Below, in pieces: positions 8,969 through 18,214 of a stretch of 41,328 bases of DNA. The stretch is from an uncultured Gammaproteobacteria bacterium (lineage in GTDB: Bacteria > Pseudomonadota > Gammaproteobacteria > DRJJ01). Location of the stretch: contig CAMYJU010000023.1 of NCBI GenBank assembly GCA_947258795.1, positions 1 to 41,328 of the forward strand, read 5' to 3'. Numbering within the stretch: position 1 is the stretch's first letter; the number at the start of each line of letters is the position of its first letter. The translations under genes and the position numbers were made by a program. Below the pieces are notes generated by a model. It made no database searches. It was not told the origin of the DNA and saw nothing but the letters and a program-made list of their open reading frames with translations.

Positions 8969-10126
8969 TCACCCTCGTTGTTCTATCGGAACATATTTTC
9001 GATTTGAACCGCCAGTGTAGACCTGGGTCGGCCTGAAGATACGATTATCACCGAGCTGTTCACGCCAGTGCGCGAGCCAGCCGGCGGCACGTGATACCGC
9101 AAACAGGCAGGTGAACTGATCGACCGGGATACCCATCTCCAGATACAGCACACCGGAATAGAAATCCACGTTCGGGTAAACGCCCTTGGCGCCCAGACGA
9201 TCTTCACAGACCTTCTCCACCGCCTTGGCCGTTTCAAACAGCGGGTTGACCTCGCCGCGGGTCTCGACCAGCTTGTTGACCTCGCTCTCAAGGATTTTCG
9301 CGCGTGGGTCCTTGGTCTTGTACTCACGATGCCCCATGCCCCAGATGACTTCCTTATTGGCCAGGCGCTTGTCGATATAGGCCGCGGCATTGCTCGGCGA
9401 GCCGACCTCGCGCAGCATCTCGACCACCTTTTCGTTCGCACCACCATGCAGCGGTCCGGCTAGCGTGCCGATCGCAGCGGCGATCACACTGTACGGACTT
9501 GACAGGGTCGACGCAGTCACCAGTACCGCAAAGGTCGAGGCATTAATCGTGTGCTCGGCATGCAGCACCAGGCATAAATCCAGTATCCGGGCGAGCTCGG
9601 GATCCGGTTCCCTGCCGATCAGCATATACAGATAATTTTCAGCGTAAGTCAGGTCATCACGTGGCGTGACCGGATCATAGCCATTGCGAATATGCTCCCA
9701 CATCGCCACGATAGTGCCCATACGTGCGATGATCTTCACGGTCATGTTATGCACGTAGTTCAGGTCTTCACAGATGTCACTGCCGGTCAGGCATTCATTA
9801 CCCGGATAAAACATACCGAGACTGGCAATCGCCGTCTGCAACATCTCCATCGGGTGGCCACGCGCTGGCAGTGTTTTCATCAGGTCGCGGATCTGGTATT
9901 TCACCTTGCGGTTGTGGCGGACTTCCTGATCAAATTCGGCCAGGGCAGCGGCTGTCGGCAATTCACCGTCGAGCAATAACAGTGTGGTTTCCTCGAAGGT
10001 GCTCTCCAGCGCCAGTTCCTCTATCGAATAACCGCGATAGGCCAGGATACCCTTCTCGCCATCGATATCCGATATATTTGATTTGGTTGCCGGCACCCCG
10101 GCCAGACCTGGCAAGTACTCGCTCAT
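8969..10126 (-). CDS. gltA: citrate synthase
   Basis: Condenses acetyl-CoA and oxaloacetate into citrate, the entry step of the TCA cycle. The 385 residues have the short citrate/methylcitrate-synthase layout: GILAYRGYSIEELA at the N terminus, LHAEHTINASTFAVLVTAST, the catalytic-His region GPLHGGANEKVVEML, GMGHREYKTKDPRA and the catalytic Asp region NVDFYSGVLY. A 2-methylcitrate synthase cannot be ruled out from sequence alone, but no prp genes are near. It is convergent with the iron permease; the short gap 8924-8968 contains near-repeats of ATCTGATATC that could form a weak hairpin. Confidence 0.88.
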   Translation of the reverse strand: MSEYLPGLAGVPATKSNISDIDGEKGILAYRGYSIEELALESTFEETTLLLLDGELPTAAALAEFDQEVRHNRKVKYQIRDLMKTLPARGHPMEMLQTAIASLGMFYPGNECLTGSDICEDLNYVHNMTVKIIARMGTIVAMWEHIRNGYDPVTPRDDLTYAENYLYMLIGREPDPELARILDLCLVLHAEHTINASTFAVLVTASTLSSPYSVIAAAIGTLAGPLHGGANEKVVEMLREVGSPSNAAAYIDKRLANKEVIWGMGHREYKTKDPRAKILESEVNKLVETRGEVNPLFETAKAVEKVCEDRLGAKGVYPNVDFYSGVLYLEMGIPVDQFTCLFAVSRAAGWLAHWREQLGDNRIFRPTQVYTGGSNRKYVPIEQRG

Positions 10127-10637
10127 CCTGTTTCCCCTGACCTGATAATCTTTATATCCGGTCTTTTAGTTAGACAAAAATGCTTCATTCAGGTTTCTTA
10201 ACACCAGCTTATTTTGGGATAGCGCCGTCCCTTCAATATGCTTGTACTACGCCTTGATCCAGGCACAACTGACTGACTTTAAGCAGGTATTCTTCATAAA
10301 CGACTTACTTTTTAAGGTGTTACCTTGTAAAAGCTGCTCATTGATACAAAGACGGCACCACCAAGCACTCAAACCCGTAAAGACGCTGTTGCATCGGATC
10401 TTGCGATTAGCTTTCTTCCTGCACCGCGCTACCCGCTGTTTATCGACCTAATTATCAATCTTTGGGTCTGGAAAGATGCTGAACAACCAATACTATCCTC
10501 TCGTATCCCTGCTAACAAGTTAGCCTGGCTCCGGCGCCATGACAGTTTGACCACAGAAATCAGTCATTACCATATATGAATAGTGGACATGATCCTTTTT
10601 TTCATGTGATGATCTGGAAATGACACTGAGACACAGA
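10127..10637. other. intergenic region without a recognisable gene
   Basis: About 510 bp between the start of citrate synthase and the erpA terminator. Short open stretches occur on both strands, but none has a convincing start, ribosome site or recognisable product. The part next to 10126 should hold the citrate synthase promoter on the minus strand, but I could not pick a clear one. Confidence 0.5.
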
Positions 10638-10665
10638 TAAAAAAACGGGGCGCATGCGCCCCGTT
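10638..10665 (-). terminator. intrinsic terminator downstream of erpA
   Basis: On the minus strand the perfect inverted repeat AACGGGGCGCATGCGCCCCGTT is followed by a run of seven T, 20 bp after the erpA stop. It is a textbook Rho-independent terminator ending the argC-erpA minus-strand group. Confidence 0.9.
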
Positions 10666-10684
10666 CAACTAACATGACTATCGG

Positions 10685-11038
10685 TTACATAGAGAAAGAT
10701 GACCCACAACCACAGGTCGTGGTCGCATTGGGATTGCTGATTACAAAACGTGCACCTTGCAGGTCATCGATATAATCCACCGACGCGCCGGCCAGGTACT
10801 GGAAGCTCATCGGGTCGATCAGCAGTTTGACGCCACCGTTTTCAATGGTCACATCGCCTTCATTGGCATTTTCATCAAAATCGAAGCCATACTGAAAACC
10901 GGAGCAACCACCGCCGCTCACATAAACCCGTAACATCAGCTTGCCGTTGTTCTCTTCCTCAATCAGGCTGCGCACTTTCTGCGCGGCGCTGTCGGTAAAA
11001 GTGATCGGGCTGGCAGTCTCAACCTGTACACTGCTCAT
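10685..11038 (-). CDS. erpA: iron-sulfur cluster insertion protein ErpA
   Basis: A-type carrier of 117 residues that delivers Fe-S clusters to apo-enzymes. The three conserved cysteines are visible: C in [13 protein letters not shown] and the C-terminal CGCG in [11 protein letters not shown]. Length and the N-terminal [14 protein letters not shown] segment fit ErpA rather than IscA. GGAG precedes the ATG. It is the last gene of a minus-strand group with bactofilin and argC, as in Pseudomonas-type genomes, and is followed by a strong terminator. A second, divergent A-type carrier is encoded at 20505-20897. Confidence 0.93.
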   Translation of the reverse strand: MSSVQVETASPITFTDSAAQKVRSLIEEENNGKLMLRVYVSGGGCSGFQYGFDFDENANEGDVTIENGGVKLLIDPMSFQYLAGASVDYIDDLQGARFVISNPNATTTCGCGSSFSM

Positions 11039-11107
11039 GAAAATTCTCCGCTGTAATTCAAGATTGGCTGATATAATAGACTTACCAGAGTAAATCAGTC
11101 AACTTTA

Positions 11108-11542
11108 TCAGTCCGAGCTGGCCGCCGTCTGCATCACCGGTTCTACCAGTTTTTCCTTTTCCTTCAATGTCTTGGGTTGCTCCAGGGCCTGATGTACCAG
11201 GCTGCCATTTACCTCGGCACCCATGGCCATCTCAATCAGATTATAGTAGACATTGCCCTGCACCCTGGCCTTGGCAGCCAATTCGATACGCTCTGCCGCA
11301 TAGACGTCGCCTATGACCTGGCCGTTGAGCACGACATGCGGCACCCGCACCTCACCTTCAACCCGGCCATTCTCACTGATGGTCAACACCGAATTACTGT
11401 CATCCGCGGCCTGAACATTACCATTCACGGCTCCATCAATATGCAGCCCGCCGCTGAACACCACGTCTCCGGTAACCTCTGTACTCTGCCCGACCAGCGT
11501 ATCTATACGTTCTGTCCGGTGCCCTTTGCGTCCTCCAAACAT
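11108..11542 (-). CDS. bactofilin (CcmA/BacA family cytoskeletal protein)
   Basis: A polymer-forming protein of about 144 residues. The central region has the repetitive beta-helix pattern of bactofilins (GDVVFSGGLHIDGAVNGNV, GRVEGEVRVPHVVLNGQVIGDVYA, ARVQGNVYYNLIEMAMGAEVNG). N- and C-terminal tails are short and polar. The ATG at 11542 is chosen because AGGAGAG lies just upstream; an earlier in-frame TTG has no such site. Bactofilins form membrane-associated scaffolds that recruit wall-modifying or other localised proteins; the partner here is unknown. It sits between erpA and a DUF6776-like gene. Confidence 0.9.
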   Translation of the reverse strand: MFGGRKGHRTERIDTLVGQSTEVTGDVVFSGGLHIDGAVNGNVQAADDSNSVLTISENGRVEGEVRVPHVVLNGQVIGDVYAAERIELAAKARVQGNVYYNLIEMAMGAEVNGSLVHQALEQPKTLKEKEKLVEPVMQTAASSD

Positions 11543-11628
11543 AAACTCTCTCCTGCACAACGGCTCGGGTAATCTTTATTAATGAGATATCTACATTCTG
11601 ACAGGTGCGTACCGACAATTCCAGAAAA

Positions 11629-12384
11629 TCAGCCCTGTTTTGTGGCCTGTTTGACACGCCAGGCTTGCCGTTTTGTGTCGCCATTAACCTTTTTACGCTT
11701 GGGTTTAATCGACACCACCACATGCTGCGGTTCAAACCCGTCCGGTAATACCAGGCGCCCCTTGACCCGGTTAAAGTATTTGAAGCTCAGCGTGATCGGT
11801 AGCTTGCGGCCCGGTTGTAGTGATGACAACGGCAAGGTGACCGGCTTGCCGTTCCGGGTACCTTCCAGCTTCAGCTCCAGCGTTCCGGTGATACGGCGAT
11901 GCCTTTTTTTCAGCCCCTGTTTGTGAATCACGGTCAGGTTGTACAGGTATTCCCGTTCCTGCTCACCAGGAGACAGTTTGACTGTATGGATATACAGACC
12001 ATTGCGGCCCTGTTTGGGTGATACGATACCGCGGTAAAAGGCCAGCTCCTCGCGCATGGCCTGGGAATCCTGCTGGTTTTGTGCCAGCTCATCGCGCACC
12101 AGTTGCGCGGCATGCTTGGACACCTCACCGGCAATTTCCAGTCTGGCGACCTCGGCACGCAACTCAGCGATTCGGTCCTCCAGCTTTTGCTGCTCACGTT
12201 GCCAGTCATCTCTGGCTGTATCAAACTCGGCGCTGTCATAGCCGGCATGCTGGCGACCATAATCGAAGATAAACCAGGCCACCACCAGTATCGAGATCAA
12301 TACCGCTACAACCAGCAGGCGCATTTTCCACGGCTCGTGCGTGCGCACGATCAGTCTTGATTTGGCCACGCGCGGGTCTTTCAC
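11629..12384 (-). CDS. DUF6776-like membrane-anchored coiled-coil protein
   Basis: A 251-residue protein with a cytoplasmic basic N terminus, one transmembrane helix (about 22-42), a coiled coil (about 57-125, rich in E/Q/R/L heptads) and a C-terminal beta-rich periplasmic domain ending in a basic tail. Length and position between argC and bactofilin match the DUF6776 family of unknown function. Its GTG start overlaps the argC stop as GTGA, so the two are translationally coupled. A role with bactofilin at the envelope is possible from gene order but unproven. Confidence 0.75.
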   Translation of the reverse strand: MKDPRVAKSRLIVRTHEPWKMRLLVVAVLISILVVAWFIFDYGRQHAGYDSAEFDTARDDWQREQQKLEDRIAELRAEVARLEIAGEVSKHAAQLVRDELAQNQQDSQAMREELAFYRGIVSPKQGRNGLYIHTVKLSPGEQEREYLYNLTVIHKQGLKKRHRRITGTLELKLEGTRNGKPVTLPLSSLQPGRKLPITLSFKYFNRVKGRLVLPDGFEPQHVVVSIKPKRKKVNGDTKRQAWRVKQATKQG

Positions 12385-13409
12385 GGCAACACTGCGATCG
12401 CGTTCAGCCCCAGCTCTTCTTCCAGGCCAAACATCAGGTTCATATTCTGCACTGCCTGTCCGGCAGCGCCCTTGACCAGGTTATCGATTACCGACAGCAC
12501 CACCGCTGTATCCCGGTCCTGGGGCTGGTGGATTGCAATGCGGCAATGGTTACTGGCCCGAACCGTTCGTGTCTCGGCATGACTGCCGGCAGGCAATACA
12601 TCAACAAACGGCTCGTCGATATAACGCTGTTCGTAGAGCTGCTGCAGGTCTTCCTGCTGTTTGACTCTGGCATACAGCGTCGCATGTATGCCACGGATCA
12701 TCGGTGTCAGATGCGGCACAAAGGTCAGGCCTACCGGCATGCCGACGGCCGATTCCAGGGTCTGACGTATCTCGGGTAAATGCCGGTGACCCGGTACCGC
12801 ATAGGCCTTCATGTTTTCACTGGCCTCGGCCAGTAAACTGCCGACACTGGCGCCACGGCCTGCACCACTGACCCCTGATTTGGTATCGGCGATCAGCTGT
12901 TCAGGATCAACCAGTTGCTTTTCAATCAGCGGCAGAAAACCCAGTGAAACCGCCGTCGGGTAACAACCCGGGTTGGCAACCAGGTGGGCGTTCCGGATCG
13001 ATTCACGATTGAGTTCTGGCAGGCCATAAACGGCGGCGTCCAGCAGCTCCGGACAGGCATGCTCCATGCCGTACCAGTGTTGCCACTCGGTGGCATCCTT
13101 GAGACGGAAATCCGCAGCCAGGTCCACCACCCTGACCCCGGCATCCAGCAGGCTTGGCACCAGGGTCATCGCCGTACCATTGGGTGTCGCAAAAAAGACC
13201 ACGTCACAGGTAGTCAGCACCTGCACATCGGGTTCGCTAAATTCCAGGTCACAGGCGCCACGCAGGTTTGGAAACAACTCAGACACCGCGCGTCCGGCCT
13301 CGGCCCGCGAGGTAATCACAGCGAGATCTACTTCCGGATGTGCTGCCAACAGGCGCAGTAATTCAACGCCTGTATAACCGGTTCCACCTACGATGCCTGC
13401 TTTTATCAT
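12381..13409 (-). CDS. argC: N-acetyl-gamma-glutamyl-phosphate reductase
   Basis: NADPH-dependent reduction of N-acetyl-glutamyl phosphate to the semialdehyde, third step of arginine biosynthesis. The 342 residues begin with the dinucleotide-binding [17 protein letters not shown] and carry the catalytic cysteine in [16 protein letters not shown] (Cys149), plus [10 protein letters not shown] and the late [14 protein letters not shown] segment. Length fits the ArgC type 1 family. First gene of a group running argC - DUF6776 - bactofilin - erpA. Confidence 0.95.
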   Translation of the reverse strand: MIKAGIVGGTGYTGVELLRLLAAHPEVDLAVITSRAEAGRAVSELFPNLRGACDLEFSEPDVQVLTTCDVVFFATPNGTAMTLVPSLLDAGVRVVDLAADFRLKDATEWQHWYGMEHACPELLDAAVYGLPELNRESIRNAHLVANPGCYPTAVSLGFLPLIEKQLVDPEQLIADTKSGVSGAGRGASVGSLLAEASENMKAYAVPGHRHLPEIRQTLESAVGMPVGLTFVPHLTPMIRGIHATLYARVKQQEDLQQLYEQRYIDEPFVDVLPAGSHAETRTVRASNHCRIAIHQPQDRDTAVVLSVIDNLVKGAAGQAVQNMNLMFGLEEELGLNAIAVLP

Positions 13410-13691
13410 TTATATTACCGCTGATCATCTTTAATACGTCATAATGAGGGACACATATTATCGACTTTAACGGATATGCGAAAGCTCGGACGGGAATTTA
13501 CGATGACGCAAAAAATAAAAGCGACCGAAGCCGCTTAAGTGGTGGTGATATTTATCGTTATAGTTATACCTGAACAATCCATACACCCACCATATACAGG
13601 CATATAAATACTAATCGAAAACTAATCCATATTTAATTTCAGGTCAAGCTTTTTTTGCATACAATTCATTATATTAGAGTATTATAACAAT

Positions 13692-15032
13692 ATGTTTTCT
13701 CATATTAAGCACACCAGCAAGGAATTGATCTCGCCCCAGGCCTGGCGCGGGCGCCTGGTATTCTGGACCGGCGCGATACTGGTTGGACTGGCCGCGGTCC
13801 TGTTCGCCGAAGGCAGTGACTATGCCTATCATTTGCATAAACAACTGATGGCAATCTCGCCATGGGCAACACTGATCCTGGCACCGGCTGGCCTGGTGTT
13901 AATCGCCTGGCTCAACCGCAAGCTGTTCCCGGGTGCCCAGGGCAGCGGTATCCCGCAGGCCATCGCCGCGATCGAAATGACCAATTCGAGCTACCGGCGC
14001 AGCCTGCTCACCTTTCGTATCGCGATCGGAAAAATCCTGTTGACCCTGATGGGTCTGAGCTGCGGGGCCTCGATCGGACGCGAAGGCCCAAGCGTACATA
14101 TCGGCGCCGCGATCATGTTCTCGCTCGGACGCCTGGCGAAACTGCCCTCCGAGTACCTGGAACGCGGATTAATCCTGGCCGGTGGCGCCGCCGGCATTTC
14201 GGCCGCATTCAATACCCCGCTGGCAGGAATCATATTCGCGATAGAGGAAATGAGCCGCTCATTTGAACAGCGCAGCAGTGGTACGCTGCTCACCGCGGTG
14301 GTGATTGCCGGTATCACCGCGGTTGCGCTACTGGGCAACTACACCTATTTCGGTGTGTCGAACGCGACCCTGGACCTGGTCAGCAGTGCCTGGCTGGCGG
14401 TATTCGCGGTCAGTATCGCCGGAGGTGTGGCCGGTGGCCTGTTCAGCCTGTTTTTGATACGCGGCAGTCGCTGGATCGCCCCCTGGCATAATCGCCGACC
14501 GCTGATGATCGCCGCGATCTGCGGCGTTACGATTGCGATAATCGGACTGGTTTCCGGTGGCACCTCATACGGCACCGGTTACGACGAGGCACGCATCCTG
14601 GTTACCGGCGAAGGCGACCTGGACGGTTCTTATGCGTTCTTTAAAATTCTGGCAACGATTGCGTCGTATCTTAGTGGCATACCCGGCGGGATATTCGCGC
14701 CGTCATTGGCCACCGGTGCGGGTATCGGTGACAATATGGCAAGACTGTTCACTTCCATTCCTGCCGATGCCATCGTCATCATTGGCATGGTCGCGTATTT
14801 CTCGGCCGTGGTGCAGGCGCCGATCACCTCGATCGTGATCGTGATGGAAATGACCGCCAACCAGACCCTGCTGCTACCGATCATGGCCGCGTCTTTCATC
14901 GCCTACGTCATATCCCGCACGATTTGCCCTGAGCCGATCTACCGCGCATTGGCGCTGCCGTTTCTGGAACTGGCCAGAAAGGAAGAGACGCCCAAGGAGC
15001 CTGATCCGTCCCAGAGTGACCGGACCCTGTAG
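13692..15032 (+). CDS. ClC-family chloride channel / H+-Cl- exchanger
   Basis: A 446-residue multi-pass membrane protein. Selectivity-filter motifs are in order: GSGIPQ (about 84-89), GREGPSV with the gating glutamate at about 131, and GGIFAPSLATGAGIGD. FAIEEMSRS (Glu185/186) preserves the internal proton-pathway glutamate of ClC-ec1, favouring an exchanger over a channel. No C-terminal CBS domains are present. The 282-bp upstream region (13410-13691) is AT-rich near the start with no clear regulator site. The following thioredoxin-like gene begins 9 bp after the stop. Confidence 0.92.
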   Translation: MFSHIKHTSKELISPQAWRGRLVFWTGAILVGLAAVLFAEGSDYAYHLHKQLMAISPWATLILAPAGLVLIAWLNRKLFPGAQGSGIPQAIAAIEMTNSSYRRSLLTFRIAIGKILLTLMGLSCGASIGREGPSVHIGAAIMFSLGRLAKLPSEYLERGLILAGGAAGISAAFNTPLAGIIFAIEEMSRSFEQRSSGTLLTAVVIAGITAVALLGNYTYFGVSNATLDLVSSAWLAVFAVSIAGGVAGGLFSLFLIRGSRWIAPWHNRRPLMIAAICGVTIAIIGLVSGGTSYGTGYDEARILVTGEGDLDGSYAFFKILATIASYLSGIPGGIFAPSLATGAGIGDNMARLFTSIPADAIVIIGMVAYFSAVVQAPITSIVIVMEMTANQTLLLPIMAASFIAYVISRTICPEPIYRALALPFLELARKEETPKEPDPSQSDRTL

Positions 15033-15041
15033 ATCAGTCAC

Positions 15042-15554
15042 ATGAGCAAGGCAAAAAAAACCAGCATCGTCGTGACACTGCTGCTGTTACTGATAACAGG
15101 CACCCTGTTCGGAATAGATCGTTACCACACAAACAACTCGGCGCCTGATATACAAATGCAGACCGCAAGTGGCGACATCATCGACCTGCGCCAACGCAAT
15201 GCGCCGACACTGGTGGTGTTCTGGGCCACGACCTGTGCCAGTTGCCTGAAGGAACAACCCGCGCTGGTCAAGCTGTACCGCGAACTCAAGGACCAGGGGC
15301 TGAGCATCATCGGGGTCAGCATGTATTATGACCCGCCGATCCAGGTAGACAAACTGGTTAAACAACGCAACATCCCGTACCCTGTGGTCATGGATGTACA
15401 GAAAAAGGTTGCCACGGCGTTCAGACTGAAACCCATGGTCACTCCGACGACCATACTGATTGCGCCAGACAACCGTATCGTGTTGCGCAAAAGCGGTGTA
15501 CTGGACATGACCGCGTTACGAAAACAGGTCGTCGATCTGCTCAACAACAACTAA
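15042..15554 (+). CDS. TlpA/ResA-like membrane-anchored thioredoxin
   Basis: A 170-residue protein with an N-terminal membrane anchor (about 8-25) and a periplasmic thioredoxin-fold domain. The redox site is CASC in VFWATTCASCLKEQP, followed by the AhpC/TSA-like IGVSMYYD segment and a cis-Pro region TPTTILI. Such proteins reduce disulfides in the periplasm, for example in cytochrome c maturation or copper-site assembly. It lies 9 bp after the ClC gene and 12 bp before hemJ, so all three may be co-transcribed. The substrate is unknown. Confidence 0.87.
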   Translation: MSKAKKTSIVVTLLLLLITGTLFGIDRYHTNNSAPDIQMQTASGDIIDLRQRNAPTLVVFWATTCASCLKEQPALVKLYRELKDQGLSIIGVSMYYDPPIQVDKLVKQRNIPYPVVMDVQKKVATAFRLKPMVTPTTILIAPDNRIVLRKSGVLDMTALRKQVVDLLNNN

Positions 15555-15566
15555 GGAGCCTCTGAA

Positions 15567-15992
15567 ATGCTCTGGTTAAAAGCACTACATCTAATTTTCA
15601 TGACCACCTGGTTTGCCGGACTGTTCTATTTGCCACGCCTGTATGTTTATCACAGCATGAGTGACGACAGTATCTCGAATGATCGATTCAAGATCATGGA
15701 ACGCAAACTGTTTTTCGGCATCATGACCCCCGGCATGATCCTGACCATGGTATTCGGCCTATGGATGCTCGCGGATGGCGCCTGGGCGGCCTTCGGCAGC
15801 CACCTGTGGTTACAGGCAAAGCTGGCACTGATCCTCGCGCTGATTATCTACCACCTGATGTGCGGCAAGTTCCTGTTCGCGTTCCGTGACGACCGCAATA
15901 CCCGCAGCCATGTCTACTATCGCTGGTTCAATGAAGTGCCGGTATTGTTTCTGATCGCGATCATCCTGCTGGCCGTGTTACGCCCGATTTAG
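15567..15992 (+). CDS. hemJ: protoporphyrinogen IX oxidase HemJ
   Basis: Membrane enzyme of the HemJ (UPF0093) family, 141 residues, four transmembrane helices. It oxidises protoporphyrinogen IX to protoporphyrin IX in heme synthesis. The N-terminal LKALHLIFMTTWFAGLFYLP with the conserved histidine and the RLYVYH, MERKL, PGMILTM segments are typical. AAGGAG precedes the ATG. Together with argC, it belongs to a neighbourhood also seen in Pseudomonas. The following 16S-to-16.1 kb gap holds only the yggX promoter. Confidence 0.92.
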   Translation: MLWLKALHLIFMTTWFAGLFYLPRLYVYHSMSDDSISNDRFKIMERKLFFGIMTPGMILTMVFGLWMLADGAWAAFGSHLWLQAKLALILALIIYHLMCGKFLFAFRDDRNTRSHVYYRWFNEVPVLFLIAIILLAVLRPI

Positions 15993-16055
15993 CCGGTGTC
16001 AGGGCGCAAACCCGGAAAACGGGTATACAATCGTAAATTCATATAAATACTAAGG

Positions 16056-16083
16056 TTAAAATCCCTGCATACAATGCTAGAAT
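16056..16083 (+). promoter_or_regulatory. candidate promoter for yggX
   Basis: TTAAAA, a 16-bp spacer and TAGAAT lie 37-64 bp upstream of the yggX start. Moderate match to sigma-70 only. Confidence 0.35.
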
Positions 16084-16119
16084 AGAACGCTGTATCCAAT
16101 GGATTTAAAGGAATTCGTC

Positions 16120-16401
16120 ATGAGCCGCATGGTCATGTGTACCGTATTGAAACAAGAGGCACCCGGGCTGGAACACCCGCCACACCCCGGCGAGCTGGGT
16201 CAACGTATCTATGAAAACGTATCGGCCGAGGGCTGGACAAAGTGGCTCGAGAATCTGACCATGATCATTAATGAAAATGGCCTGAACACGGCCGATCCGC
16301 GCAGTATTGAACTGATCGAGCAACACATGCTCGGTTTTCTGTTCGACGAAGGCAGTTTCTCCGGCGCGGGCGCGTTTCAGCCACCCAAGGCGAAGAAGTA
16401 A
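16120..16401 (+). CDS. yggX: Fe(2+)-trafficking / oxidative damage protection protein YggX
   Basis: A small cytosolic protein of 93 residues. It matches the YggX family through an N-terminal conserved cysteine (MVMCTVLKQEAPGLE), HPGELGQRIYENVSAEGW and LTMIINENGLN, with the usual C-terminal FLFDEG segment. YggX protects Fe-S enzymes from oxidative damage and may move Fe2+. The start at 16120 is chosen because AAAGGA sits 7 bp upstream and the family begins MSR; an earlier in-frame ATG at 16099 would add seven residues. It is convergent with the PilZ gene with only 2 bp between stops. Confidence 0.93.
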   Translation: MSRMVMCTVLKQEAPGLEHPPHPGELGQRIYENVSAEGWTKWLENLTMIINENGLNTADPRSIELIEQHMLGFLFDEGSFSGAGAFQPPKAKK

Positions 16402-16403
16402 GG

Positions 16404-17003
16404 CTAATCCACTTCCCCCGCTTCACGCTCTTTACGGCGCAGGATGGTATCGCGGTGGATTGAATGCTTGACCAGCAGGTCGCGGTCACGCTCCCGCATC
16501 TCGTTAAATTCGACTGCTACATGATACCCGCCTCCGGATTCCGGTTCACAAGCGACCACCCGGGCGATGGCCAGCACACCGACCAGATCCGGGTACAACA
16601 CCATGCGTATTTCCAGCATATCGTTTTCGTCGAAACTAGCCTCGCCATGAAACGCAACGCCACCGGCACTGAGACTGACCGCCTTTAACGGCAGTTCTTC
16701 CGCATGCATGCTGTCCAGTACCATGTATTGCGCCAGACGATTCAGTTTGTTGTCCAGCTTGGATAAATAGGCACTCAGCTCCTGGGACTTGCCCGGCATA
16801 TTGTGCAGCAAGCGTTGCATATCCGCAGTCTGGGCTGTAAACGTGGCCGCCAGCGTAAAACGATCCGGGATAGCATCACACATCTTGCCACGCGCCATTT
16901 CCAGATCGTCTTCATTATCGATCTTGTGTACGCTCAGTGTCACGTCATCGGATACCCGGAAATATTCACGTCGTTCAGACTCTCGTTTGGTTGGCGAATT
17001 CAT
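16404..17003 (-). CDS. PilZ-domain c-di-GMP-binding protein
   Basis: A 199-residue cytoplasmic protein. It has the split PilZ signature: RREYFRV near the N terminus (RxxxR-type) and SLSAGGVAFHG in the middle (D/NxSxxG-type, here with S before LSAGG). A helical segment of about 80 residues between the two parts is an insertion relative to minimal PilZ domains. GGGAGA precedes the ATG. It is the third gene of a motA-motB-pilZ group, which suggests a c-di-GMP-responsive brake or modulator of the stator, in the manner of YcgR; that role is inferred from context. Confidence 0.85.
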   Translation of the reverse strand: MNSPTKRESERREYFRVSDDVTLSVHKIDNEDDLEMARGKMCDAIPDRFTLAATFTAQTADMQRLLHNMPGKSQELSAYLSKLDNKLNRLAQYMVLDSMHAEELPLKAVSLSAGGVAFHGEASFDENDMLEIRMVLYPDLVGVLAIARVVACEPESGGGYHVAVEFNEMRERDRDLLVKHSIHRDTILRRKEREAGEVD

Positions 17004-17036
17004 TGCGTTGTCTCCCTGCTGTCTGTGTTATCGCGT

Positions 17037-18176
17037 TCACTGCCTGTTTTTTGCATCGGTTGGCCTGATCATCACGAATGGCTCCATAAATACACCACGC
17101 GTAACGGTCGGATCAAGATCACCCTCTGGAATACCAGAAGTATTATCAATGATCGTCTTTTTAACACTGGCGTCCTGTCCCGGTGGCTCTGCCTTCTTGT
17201 CCAGACCGGCTTTCTTTTCCAGTTGCTCGACGTTGCTGTCCTCAAAGATATCATCACCTCGGGTCAGCATAATCTCGACACGCCGGTTCCTGGAACGGTT
17301 TGCCGGGGTATTGTTCGGAACGATCGGCATGGTATCCGCGTTACCTTCGACCTTGAAACGCTGCTCCCTGATCTCGGCCAACTCGTGCAGTTCACGCATC
17401 ACCACAACCGCACGCATGGCCGACAGGTCCCAGTTGGACAGAAAGTAGTAGTTATGGATAGGCCGGTTATCGGTATGCCCTGCTACCGTAATCTTACCTT
17501 TAGTGGTACGCAGCACCTTGCCGACACGCAGCAGGATATCCTCGAAGCCCTCCTTCAGGGTAGCGCTACCCGGGGTAAACGCAATCTGGTCGCGTATCCT
17601 GATCAGGATCTTCAGATCTGTCCCCTCGACCTCGACGGCACCATCCTTGATTTCTTTCGCCAGCGCCTTGCGAATTCGATCGGCATTCAGCGCCATCATC
17701 CTGGCCCACTTGTCCTGCTTGCCTTTGCCCTTGCTATCGGCTTTTTTCTTTTCAGCTTTTTTATCAGACTTGGTCTTTTTCTGGTCAGATTTCTTGCTTG
17801 CTTTCTGCGCATCGCGTTTCATAATCGTACTGGCACCCTTCCTGCTCGAACTGCTGCCTTCGGTCGCAAGAAACGATTTGAGTGTGTCGGAGGTTTTTTG
17901 CTGTACCACGTTCAGTACAGTCGGTTGAGGCAATGCCGGACTGAATTCACGCGCCACGACATTGATACCGCGCGGTGGCTCCCTGACCTTGATCTTGCGC
18001 TGCACACCGAAGGCGTCGGACATGGAACCGGCAATCTGCTTGTACTTGTTGACGTCCATTTCCGAGAATGACAGCAACAGCACGAAAAAACACATCAGCA
18101 ATGACATCAGATCAGCAAATGTCATTACCCATGCCGGCAGGCCGGTCTGTTCTTTCTTTTGTGGAGCGTCTTCCAT
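17037..18176 (-). CDS. motB: flagellar stator protein MotB/PomB
   Basis: Peptidoglycan-anchored stator subunit, 379 residues. A short cytoplasmic tail leads to the single transmembrane helix with the ion-carrying aspartate (MTFADLMSLLMCFFVLLLSFSEM, Asp22, given here in part: FADLMSLLMCFFVLLL). The plug region NKYKQIAGSMSDAFGVQ follows. A C-terminal OmpA-like domain carries AGHTDNRPI and NRSRNRRVEI. The sequence near the helix is closest to Na+-driven PomB, but ion choice is not certain. Residues about 130-175 are an unusual Lys/Ser/Asp-rich low-complexity stretch, which makes the protein longer than typical PomB (about 315). Confidence 0.93.
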   Translation of the reverse strand: MEDAPQKKEQTGLPAWVMTFADLMSLLMCFFVLLLSFSEMDVNKYKQIAGSMSDAFGVQRKIKVREPPRGINVVAREFSPALPQPTVLNVVQQKTSDTLKSFLATEGSSSSRKGASTIMKRDAQKASKKSDQKKTKSDKKAEKKKADSKGKGKQDKWARMMALNADRIRKALAKEIKDGAVEVEGTDLKILIRIRDQIAFTPGSATLKEGFEDILLRVGKVLRTTKGKITVAGHTDNRPIHNYYFLSNWDLSAMRAVVVMRELHELAEIREQRFKVEGNADTMPIVPNNTPANRSRNRRVEIMLTRGDDIFEDSNVEQLEKKAGLDKKAEPPGQDASVKKTIIDNTSGIPEGDLDPTVTRGVFMEPFVMIRPTDAKNRQ

Positions 18177-18214
18177 CGCGATTATCTATCGTAGCGTCAG
18201 GTTCCAGTCAGGCT

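Noticed and set aside
10242-10451. Open frame of 69 codons on the plus strand in the gap between citrate synthase and erpA
   Set aside because: No ribosome site and no recognisable motif. The minus strand is also open here, which is expected by chance.
16099-16119. Earlier in-frame ATG for yggX
   Set aside because: It would place the ribosome site inside the coding region and add residues not seen in the family.
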